From positions 8,860,022 through 8,924,021 of the forward strand of contig NC_064045.1 in assembly GCF_932526225.1 (NCBI RefSeq): a stretch of DNA of 64,000 bases. The letters are read 5' to 3'. This document shows, piece by piece, positions 46,117 to 58,100 of this stretch (positions within the stretch are counted from its first letter, which is position 1; every line of letters begins with the position of its first letter). The stretch is from Nematostella vectensis. Lineage: Eukaryota; Cnidaria; Anthozoa; Actiniaria; Edwardsiidae. Under the pieces are notes generated by a model that ran no database searches, had not been told where the DNA came from, and was given only the letters and a program-made list of their open reading frames with translations. The translations under genes and the position numbers were made by a program.

Positions 46117-49100
46117 AGATGGCTTCTCTCGTTGACCCAAAATAGCACTGGATCGACCAACCAGTGTCTGAAAAAGGTATACCAGTGTAAGGCGAAAATA
46201 AAAACAGCAAATTTGCGATTCTCGCTGTACAACAGTTTACTGTTTACTGTTTAAGACCTGAATTGGCTGTTTATAGAAACAAGTGAAGAATGAGGCTGAG
46301 GCGATTGAAGTTCCCGATGATCTTATCAACACCCTGTCAGAGGCTGAAGCTGCCGCCAACCCGCCAGAGGCACCACCTCTCCCGCCCTTCGCACCCCTCC
46401 CTCCCCCAGTACCTCCTCCACCACCGGCAATAGAGGGTAAGTACAGCCTTCCTTCCTTCCTTCCTTCCTTCCTTCCTTCCTTCCTTCCTTCCTTCCTTCC
46501 TTCCTTCCTTCCTTCCTTCCTTCCTTCCTTCCTTCCTTATTTTGTGCGTGTGTGCTTGCTTGCTTATTTCCTCCTTCATCTCTTCCCTCCTCCTCTCTCA
46601 AATTTGCTGCATGACGACAAACCACTAGCACTTCATGCATGTTCTTGCACTTGTACAACATGATAGTCTCGTTCTGTGCACTCTTAGATTATCTAGAGGC
46701 CTCTGCACCACCCATGGATCTATGGATAACCGGTAGGGACCATTCCTCCTCACATTGCACTGCAAGTCATCTTAGGTTGTAAATGTTGCAGAGTAAGGTA
46801 CCCGCAAGTAAGAAATAAAAATTTAAGAGGTTTCAGCCTTATTAAACTTTGTAATGTATACACCAATCAAAAATTAATTAAAAGCAGGTTCTTTTTCAGA
46901 TATGATAGCATAATTTTGTAGAGAATAATGTTTGGAAATAGCAAATGCTGGGCGTCCATCCAAAAACAGAAGAAAAAAAGAGAAAATGTTCTTAGTTTTT
47001 GGCTCCTGAAAGTTTTTAACAACCCTGAAAAAAAATTCTTTTATCATTTTGGATTTTGACATTTTTTTATTTCGTCGTGTTAGTTTAGCATTTTTTTTTT
47101 TTTTTTTTTTTGCTGTTGAATACTTCTCATGGCAGGCACAGGCCGGTTGAGGGGTCAGTGAGTTTAAAAATCTATTTAAGCCAGCTCTCACCAATATAGG
47201 ATTTTTCTTGCAGGTTTTCTAATAGTGGACTTGCGGAGCTTTCTGTGGCACATTCAAAACAAAATAATCGTTAGCGCTAAATAATTTTCTTTTTATTGCT
47301 GTTATTTTGCCGCTAAATGCCAGAGCGCGCGCCAGTTTGACACCCAAACAATCACGTGATCTCTTAGCACAAGTCCCCTGTTATTCTTTATTTGGCATGC
47401 ATTAACGATTAAGTCTGATTTTAAGTTGCTGCCTTTCAGACCCCATCTTAGGCTACAAAAGAGTTCGACAGAGTAGCCGAGTTCGCCTACCGATGCTGAA
47501 CTGGGTACCAGTTCACAACGGCCCACGACAGACGTTCTTTGATGTAAGAAACAAGAAACCGATTCACTTTGGTCTTCTCCTTAATAACAACTTCTTGTTA
47601 TCGACCTTAAAGGGTCCCTGCCAGCTTCCATTTTGTCATCCTAGCCATAAAGGCTAAGTGCGTAAAGAATCCAATTGTGTGGCTGTCTGAGTCTTTTTAA
47701 GCGATGAGCGTTTGATAGAAAATGGGGGGAGGGGGGGGGGGGTAAGGCAAGAGCATATACGCTCTTTAAATTTGCCCCATGAAAAATGAGACTTGGAATA
47801 CGGAAACCATGCTACTGGAATCCGGAACCCACATACTAGGATCCGGAATCCAAGACTTAAACTGGAATCCGGAATACAGAGTCCTGGAAAAAGATGGAAT
47901 CCGGAATCCAAGGAAAAAAGCCCACATGGAATCCGGAATCCACACACTAGGATCCGGAATCCAGAACTCTATTGGAGAACATGGGGCGATTAAATGTTGT
48001 CTGAACTTTTTAAACGCTGAAACTATCCCCCGACTGGCTCTTTTAACCACTTATTCTCCCCATCAGATGGCAACTCTGTGAAAAAGCATAAGATTCCATC
48101 GAAGGAATTGGAGATACCTGACTAGAGTTTATTTATTCTATTTTAAGGATACAGACGAAGATGAGATCATGGGTGTGCTAGATTTTGACGATTTCGATCG
48201 AAAGTTTGAGTTAAAACATCACATGATGTCGGAAGAGATCATTGCAAGAAGAGAAACGGGTAAGTTAGGGGGAGTTTTCAACCAGTCTTATGTAGAGCAT
48301 TAAAAACATTGAACAGTGCGACGCGCGCTACCGTGGCCACCTTGAAAGATTTACCGTGCAAAGCGTGCTACCGTTGCCAACATGAAAAATTTACCGTGCG
48401 ACGCGTGCTACCGTGGTCACCTTGAAACTTTTCTCTGATTGTCATTAACGTCACTGGCCAAACAGCGTGCCAGAGAAATGCCTCAGAATACGAAGTTCGT
48501 GTCAACAAGAACAGTGCTCACAGTGCGGATTGGTCAACTTTCTTTTTGTCTGCACCGGTCACACTGTAAGAAAGTGGAGGACTTTACGTGTAAAGATTTT
48601 AACGTTATTGTTATCGTTTTAGCGGCTAAGCGAGCAGCGGAGATGATTTCTGTGATAGATCAGAAGAGAGCAAGAAACCTGGGTATGTAGAATTTGTTTG
48701 GCTGGTTCCTATGCTATAGGAACCAGCCAAGAAATGGAGAGTATCTTTCTGTCTCGCGGCCCTGAATTTGACTACTTGATGGTATTGCCTTTCTTATTAG
48801 GTATTATATTTGGATTAGAAATGTAAAGCGATGACGATTTGCTAGAAAAATTCTCACAATCCACGAGTTAAGGTTAATACTTGATGGATGATATTTGATT
48901 GCAAATATCCCATTTACTCGCTTGAATAAGCGATTTGTAATTGTTTAATAGAGGCTAGCTGTTTGCTGGAGGCTCAAATAAAAGCAATTAAACTGAAAAT
49001 AGGATATACCTTTTGAAAAGAGCCACCGCAAAATATCTAAGTTCGCGTTTAAGCTCTAATAACTTTAAATTTATGTGGCCCTCAAGAGGTTTCTTAGCTA

Positions 49101-52100
49101 AATGGTTTCTTAAATCCAGTAATGCTTACTAGAGGTATTAGTTAAAGCAAATAATACATTTGTGACTGAAAAATAGCGGAGAATATTTGGGAATAGGGGA
49201 GGTTAGCCTAGTCCCAGGCGTTCGTGCCCGGGCCGATCGGGCTTCCTGTGTCAGTAAGAGTTGTGATGTCACAGTAAAGCTCGTCCCAGACCCCAAGCTG
49301 CCCCCTAGTAGATCTCCAGGGACAGAAATCCCGGTCAAAAAAAATCTAGGACTATCCTGACGTTTATTTTTTACAACATTTTTTTTCAGTTATCGCTCGC
49401 CGTCGCATACAGCATGACACGGAGCGTATAAAGGAGCTAGTTAGTCACTGTGACTTAGCGGAGCTTCCCTCAGAACACGCGGAGCTTCTTCTCAAGTTTG
49501 TGCCAACCAAAGAGGAGGTAAAGGCTGATTCAGACAGCACGAATAAGTCGTATACGACCTGCCTACGACATGTCATAGCCCTGAATTACACACTACGACT
49601 TTTGTGGTCGAGCATCGTAGCGGTGTCGTAGATGTCGTGGGCTGATTTACCCTCTACGACTCGAGTTGTAGAAGTGTCCCAGGCAAAATCAGCTTTAGTA
49701 GTAGGACGAAGAGAGTTTGTTAGGCTAAATTATCATGAGAAAACCACGAAATCTTCATTAATTTTTAAAAGTGTTGCCATGTTTCAGTACGGATAATCCA
49801 CATAGTCTCAACGGGTTCTAGCTTTCCGAAATAAGCGAAAGTCACTCTTTGGCTTTTTTGTCATGTGTATTCGTACAATGGTACCTAAGGTTGAGAGGGG
49901 GAGGGGTTGTACGAAGGAGATAGTGGGTAGGGGAGGGGAGAGTAAGCAAGGAAGAAATATACCAGAAGCGAAAAAGGTTTACAAGGGGTAAGGTGTACAT
50001 GGTGCTGGTGGAGAGAGAAGTGAGTTACAATAAAATATGAGAAATTAACAAAGGGGCAAGGAAATACATGCACGTAATTATTTGATAAATGACAGTAAGT
50101 ACGAATGGGTTAATTCATAGAGCTCTTTAAAACCGTCCGAGTGTCTTATAAACATTGTCTTTGTGGATGTTTTTTTTGTTTAGCTCGCAGGCCTATCAGA
50201 GCACGCGGACGAGTACGATCGACTCGCAGAGGCTGACCAATTCATGTTCCAGGTATGTATCCGGCAAGTCTACGATGGGGGCAGAACATTTACTATTTGC
50301 AATGTGACGCGCGCTACCGTGACCACCTTGACAGTTTTGTGAAGTAAGCTAATAAGAATGCAAAAAAGTGCTATCTGATACGACGCGCGCTACCGTGGCC
50401 ACCTTGACAGTTTTGTAAAGTGAGCAAATAAGGCCACGAGAAACATGCTATCTGATACAACGCGCGCTACCGGGGCCACCTTGACAGTTTTGCGAAGCCA
50501 ATAAGGATGCGAGAAACGTGTTATCTCATACGACGCGCGCTACCGTGGCCACCTTGACAGTTTTGTGAAGTAAGCCAATAAGAATGCAAAAAAAGTGCTA
50601 CCTAATACGACGCGTGCTAGCGTGGCCACCTTGACGGTTTTATCAAGTAAGCCAAGAAAGATGCTAACATGCTATCTGATTTCGCCGAATGGCTTTTAAA
50701 ACCGCGCGCTTTTTTTTTTCGGGGACAAAAAAAAATATAAAACACATACAATGAAAATCATACAATGACCTTTGACAGTAAGATATTATTTTAATTGTTT
50801 TACATTAAATGATGTTGATTAACCATTGACATCTAGTATAAACGCATTTCGTGTTATCGCACTCGCAGATCTTTGTTAATTCGTGCCCTAAGTCCCATAC
50901 AACACTTACGCCCATTATCTAACACTGGTATTGTGCTTTCAGATGGCACAGGTTGAGAGGTACGAGGCCAAGCTTGGAGTGATGACGTTCATTGGTGTCT
51001 TCGACGAGCTGATGAACAGTGTTATACCGGTAATGGAAAATTAGGTTTAGTGTTAGTTTTACCTTATCCAAATTATTTAAAGACCCTTGGCGTTTTGTTT
51101 TCAATTTTGAAAAAAAATAACCTTGGAAAAAAAAAATATCATTGGATTTGTGGATTGGATTGCTCAATGATTAGAGTAGATTTAGTTTGCCACTGTAAAG
51201 TGCATCTCATTCAAGCAAGGGTCTTCTATAGCTGTGTCATTAGTTTTTCGTGGGCCATGGTTTACTCGATAATCATAATAGAGAATTAGAAATAAAAGCT
51301 AGATGGCCCTAGGAGCGTCTCGTTAATATGCATGCTTCTCTTGGTTATCTGATGATATCCTTGTAAGGATATGATAGTATAATGATTTAGCTTATGATGG
51401 AAAAGATGCGAATGACGAGTAATAAGAAAATAATGCTGACATTCTTTCTGAACTCAGGATATCGAGTCTGTTCTCCGAGCAGCCACGTCAATAATAAACA
51501 GCATCAAACTCAAGAAGTTGTTCAAGGTGACCACTTAACCTAACACATGCCACACAACATAACTATTACATATGTCACACAACACAATCTTCACACATGT
51601 CACACAACACAATCCACACACAACAAAACAATTGCACATGTCATACAACCCAGTCATCACACATGTCACACAACACAATACACACATGTCACACAACAGA
51701 ATCCTCACACATGTCACACAACACAACATTAAACATGTCACACAACACAATAATCACACATGTCACACGACACAATCATCACACATGTCACACAACACCA
51801 TCATCACACATGTCATAGTACATTTCACACAACACAACCATCGCACATGTCACACAGAACAATCATTAAACATGTGACACAATTCAACCATCACACATGT
51901 CACACAACAATATCATTACATGTCATACAACACAAATATCACACATGTCACAACGTGGAAAATCCCTTGGGACAGTTTGGTTAGACGCCCAGTATCTTTC
52001 TTTGAGGTTCTGCTTCTTTCTGTGTTCCATTTTCGTCGCCAGTCACACAACACAGAAATCACACATGTCACACAACACAACCATCGCACATTTCACATTA

Positions 52101-55100
52101 CACAACCATTAAACATGTCAAACAACACAATCATCACACATGTAAAACAGCACTATAATCACATGTCACACAACGCAACCATCACACGTCACACAACACA
52201 ATCATCGCATGTCACAAAACACAAAACTCACACATGTCACACAACATAATCATCACACATGTCACACAACACAACATTAAACATGTCACACAACACAATC
52301 ATCGCATGTCACAAAACACAAAACTCACACATTTCACCCAACGTAACCATCGCACATGTTACACAGAACAACCATTTAATATGTCACACAATATAAACAC
52401 ACATGTCATACAACACAAATATCACACGTCACAACGTGGAGAATTGGGACAGTTTGGTTAGACGCCCAATATCTTTCTTTGAGGTTCTGCTTATTTCTGT
52501 GTTCCATTTTCTAGTTGGAAGATAGAAGAACTACCGATCGTCGCCAGTCACACAACACAACTGTAACACATTTCACAAAACACAACTACACCATCGCACA
52601 TACCGTATACCACAATCATCAGTTGTTAAATCCAAATATTCCTTTGCTCGGCAGATCATCCTAATCTTTGGTTAAATCCAAATATTCCTTTGCTCGGCAG
52701 ATTATCCTAATCTTTGGTTTAATCCAAATATTCCTTTGCTCGGCAGATCATCCTAATCTTTGGTTAAATCCAAATATTCCTTTGCTCGGCAGATCATCCT
52801 AATCTTTGGTTAAATCCAAATATTCCTTTGCTCGGCAGATCATCCTAATCTTTGGTTAATCCAAATATTCCTTTGCTCGGCAGATCATCCTAATCTTTGG
52901 TTAAATCCAAATATTCCTTTGCTCGGCAGATCATCCTAATCTTTGGTTAAATCCAAATATTCCTTTGCTCGGCAGATCATCCTAATCTTTGGTTAAATCC
53001 AAATATTCCTTTGCCCGGCAGATCATCCTAATCTTTGGTTAAATCCAAATATCCCTTTGCTCGGCAGATCATCCTAATCTGTTAAATCAAAATATTCCTT
53101 TGCTCGGCAGATCATCCTAATCTGTTAAATCCAAATATTCCTTTGCTCGGCAGATCATCCTAATCTTTGGTTAAATCCAAATATCCCTTTGCTCGGCAGA
53201 TCATCCTAATCTGTTAAATCAAAATATTCCTTTGCTCGGCAGATCATCCTAATCTGTTAAATCCAAATATTCCTTTGCTCGGCAGATCATCCTAATCTTT
53301 GGTTAAATCCAAATATTCCTTTGCTCGGCAGATCACCCTAATCTGTTAAATCCAAATATTCCTTTGCTCGGCAGATCATCCTAATTTTTGGTTAAATCCA
53401 AATATTCCTTTGCTCGGCAGATCATCCTAATTTTTGGTTAAATCCAAATATTCCTTTGCTCGGCAGATCATCCTAATTTTTGGTAACTACATGAATGGCA
53501 GCAGACGAGGAGCAGCCCACGGATTCAAACTGGAATCGTTATATAAGGTTGACAATACAAATTAATATCTAGTTTGTTAAATACAGCGGGACCTGCCCCC
53601 GATGCCCGATGGGACACTCCCAATAGGAGTCACTCATGATGGGACCCGCCCCCGATGGGACACTTCCAATGGGAGTCACTTATTATGGGACCCGCCCCCG
53701 ATGGGACACTCCCAATAGGAGTCACTCATGATGGGACCCACCCCCGATGGGACACTCCCAATAGGAGTCACTCGTGATGGGACCCGCCCCCGATGGGACA
53801 CTCCCAATAGGAGTCACTCATGATGGGACCCGCCCCCGATGGGACACTCCCAATAGGAGTCACTCATGATGGGACCCGCCCCCAATGGGACACTCCCAAT
53901 AGGAGTCACTCATGATGGGACCCACCCCCGATGGGACACTCCCAATAGGAGTCACTCGTGATGGGACTCGCCCCCGATGGGACACTCCTAATGGGAGTCA
54001 CTCATGATGGGACCCGCCCCCGATGGGACACTCCCAATAGGAGTCACTCATGACGGGACCCGCCCCCGATGGGACACTCCCAATAGGAGTCACTCATGAT
54101 GGGACCCGCCCCCGATGGGACACTCCCAATAGGAGTCACTCATGATGGGACCCGCCCCCGATGGGACACTCCCAATAGGAGTCACTCATGATGGGACCCG
54201 CCCCCGATGGGACACCCCCAATAGGAGTCACTCATGATGGGACCCGCCCCCGATGGGACACTCCCAATAGGAGTCACTCATGATGGGACCCGCCCCCGAT
54301 GGGACACTTCCAATGGGAGTCACTCATAATGGGACCCGCCCCCCATGGGACACTCCCAATAGGAGTCACACATGATGGGACCCGCCCCAGATGGGACACT
54401 CCCAATGGGAGTCACTCATGATGGGACCCACCCCCGATGGGACACTCCCAATAGGAGTCACTCATGATGGGACCCACCCCCGATGGGACACTTCCAATAG
54501 GAGTCACTCATGATGGGACCCACCCCCGATGGGACACTCCCAATGGGAGTCACTCATGATGGGACCCGCCCCCGATGGGACACTCCCAATAGGAGTCACT
54601 CATGATGGGACCCACCCCCGATGGGACACTCCCAATGGGAGTCACTTATTATGGGACACGTCCTCTTGGGACTAACAAATTGAGCTAAGCGTTTAGAAGG
54701 CTTAGTTGCAACAAAATGTTGTTTAAAAACAAACTGTTTAAAAGGGTAATAATCACTCGCTTTTGCTAAGCCGAGCAGGGATGGTTTTTTTTTACTTATA
54801 AAAAGACAAGGTAAGAATTGTGTTGGTCTGTTGGCCATCAGTAGTAACTTATTCTCACCACAACCCATTGTCATGCCAGGGCAAACTAGTTAAGGAAAGT
54901 GTCTGCTCCCGCCATGGCAATAGGTTTGCGGAGGAAATGTGGTCCGATCGCCATCAGGGGAGGGGGAGGGTGAAAGCACGAAAAGAAAATGCTCGGCCGT
55001 TGAGTGAAGACTGGATGACTTGTGTGAAAGGACCCGGGGAACCTTGATTGGGATTCCGATAAACAGACGGGGGTGTTCTTCGGCAAAATCATTTAACCCT

Positions 55101-58100
55101 AAGGGATGGCACTTTGGGCGTGGTCAACAGAAGTCCTTACCCCTAAGAGCAAATTGGGTGTTGTCGAAGGAACCATAAGATAAAGCAGAATCGGAAAAAG
55201 ACGTTGAACACCCCTTAGGAATAGCAATTGGTCGAATTTTATACCCTAAGAGATGGCAAAATCGGAAATATCCTTTAAAACCTCCTAGGGGATGGCAGTT
55301 GGTCGAAATTTAACACCCTTCCCGCCTTCCCCCTCCCGGGCTTGATTCAGTGACGTAGGGAATCCCTTGGCACAGTTTAATTAGACTCAGAGCGCCCAGT
55401 ATCTTACTTTGAGTTTCTGCTTATTTTTGTGATCTATTTTCTAGTTGGAAGATACGAGAACTACCGATCGTCGCCAGTCATTCCTAGCGTACCTCGTCCA
55501 AACGGTCCGAACACACTTCCCCGAACTCAGCAACTTTGACGAGGAGCTTAGTCTCGACGGGGCGTCACATGGTAGGCTTGATTGACAGTAGTGATTGACA
55601 GCTGCCACTCAAATATCAACAAGCAGATCAAGAAGCTTAAATGTGTTAGACCTTAACCCGAACGCATTGCTCGCTAAGCAGTTTTCAAAAAAGTTAGACG
55701 AATGCTAGATTCTCAGTTGCAACTGACACCATCTCTAAATCTTGGATGTTTGATCTATCTATACCTAGATAGATATTTGCAAAAATAATGGCGAAGGGAG
55801 ACAAAATTATATCCTCTATTGAAACTTCTAATGAGGTCTATAAAATATAAAGAAGTAGAAACTTGGCAAATATGACACCCTTATGTGTTCCAGATTTGGA
55901 GTTTCCGTCGTTAGTGGGATTGTAGTTCATGATTTGACTTACTGAATCATATTATGCTTTGTTATCCAGTCTCCCTTCAGACGCTGGCGGCCGACGTGCA
56001 AGGCCTGCGAAAGGGACTGGACCTGACCAAGTCTGAGCGCGATAAACAACCGAACAATTTCATCATCTTCGTATCCTTTTTTGGAAACGCATAGAAAGTT
56101 ATGCCGCGGTATGTGGGAGAATTTTGCCGAGATTCTAGTCAAGAAAGGTCAACCTGGCTCGGCTTTTTAACATAGTTTTATGTGTCATATACTCTATACA
56201 CCACGAAATTCGTCACGTCATAATCAAAATGCTGTGGAATCACGAAGCGCCGGCTACCCTGGGTACCAGAAGCTCCGAGCTTCGCGGCGACAACGAAGCT
56301 CGGAGCCTCTGTTATCCAGAGTAAGCGGCGGCTAACCAAACAAAACAACCTCCGCCGATCCAAATTGCGTGTAGCATAATTTCATAGGCTATGAATTGCA
56401 ATGAGATGTTAGAAGTAATTTAAATCCACGTGAATCATAGTAATTTAAATCCACCATTTTAGAAAAACAATTCCTAAGGTTTATGTTCCTGGGGATAGCA
56501 TAGGATAAAATACAATGTTTCCTGTAGGTTGAAGACTTGTAGGTTGAAGAATGTTGGAGCCAGATAATCAATGTTATTACCATAGATTCAAGCCCCCTCT
56601 AAGCCAAAAGCTAGATCAGCCCTGGAGGTATTTCTTTCCTTGACATGATGATAGAACTTTTACAACAACGCGTTCCGCAAGGTGCAAAGAGTGACCGAGC
56701 GCTATCGTAAGATGGAGGAGACGTACACCCAAGTGTGCACCATGTTCTACGAAGATCCCAAGAAACGAGAACCCTCAGAGTTCTTTAAGACATTTACAGA
56801 CTTCGTGGGATTCTATAAAGTAAGTTTGACACGATAAAATGGGTTATTCTAAGTTATTCAGTGAAGTCAATAACTATTGCAATCAAACGTGAAGAAAAAA
56901 TAGCGGCTGATGGCTTGTTTAAGGGGAAAACTCACTGGAAAAATCGTGTCCTATCCAGTGTATGGAAATAGTCTGTAAATACACTGGAAATAGACTGTAA
57001 ATCCGATTTACAGACAAAATGCACATTTACAAACCCTGGAAATGTATGTAAATAGCCTGTAAATAGTGTGTAAATTAGTTAGAGAATCTTTCTCACAATC
57101 ACGGTAAGCCTGGAAATAGTCTGTAGAAGCACTGGAAATAGTCTGTAAATGTGCAGAAAGGGGCCCAGAGAACCCTGGAAATAGCCTGTGAATAGCCTGT
57201 AAATAGTCTGTAAATCTATGCGATGCAGCTACAGCTACCCTGGAAATAGTCTGTAAATGTGCAGAAAGGGGGCCCAGAGAACCCTGGAAATAGTCTGTAA
57301 ATGTGCAGAAAGGGGCCCAGAGAACCCTGGAAATAGCCTGTAAATAGTCTGAAATTTGTCTGTAAATCTATGCGTTTCAGCAACAGCTACCCTGGAAATA
57401 GCCTGTAAATACGCAGAAAGGGGCCCAGAGAACCCTGGAAATAGCCTGTAAATAGTCTGAAAAAAGCACGAAGATCGCTGAAGAAGATTTTTGCAACCTT
57501 TGCCTTTATTTTTTTGTTCAAATGCAACATGTATGACAATATTCATGGCTTAAAAACATCTCTTTCTTTATAAAAAAATCTAAACAAAACACAAATTCTT
57601 TTAGTTTTTTTTCTTTTTTACTTAACAGCATCGGCATTTGTACTTCCTCCATTTTCTTCCTTTTTAGCTAAAATAATGCAATAATTGTTGCCTTTCTGAT
57701 TTATACCTGTAAATAAAAAGAGATCAAATTTAATTTCATTATATAAAAATAGTTATTAAAGTTTACCTTTAAAAATGCATAGTAGATAGATGTATACTTA
57801 CAGAACATAATTTCAGGAGCTCTGCCTTCTTTCTTTTCTACAAGTCAAGCATGCCCCATCCTGCAACTGAAAGAACTTTTTTAAAGGTCTTGTTATTCAG
57901 ATAGGAGAAATAAGGGCATTGATATTCGATTTTAATTGAATTTGACCAAAGTTTTTTTTAAAGAGGAAATACCTTATCTTTAGATCCTGAAACGGCGTTG
58001 GCGTCCATGCAATTCCAATTTATGACTTGTGTAGAAATCGTGTTACTTATTGAGCAAAACAATAAAGACATTAACTGTTGCGCTACCGAGTTGAACTTGC

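Noticed and set aside
46283-46663. Pro/Leu/Ser-rich plus-strand frame continuing past the FH1 exon
   Set aside because: Only the part up to 46436 is coding. The rest reads through the donor into the (CTTC)n repeat.
51547-52461. His/Thr/Met-rich plus-strand frames
   Set aside because: Caused by the degenerate 25-bp ACATGTCACACA array in a formin intron.
37095-54658. Regularly spaced repeats resembling CRISPR arrays
   Set aside because: Units are contiguous with no variable spacers, and the setting is animal intronic DNA without cas genes.
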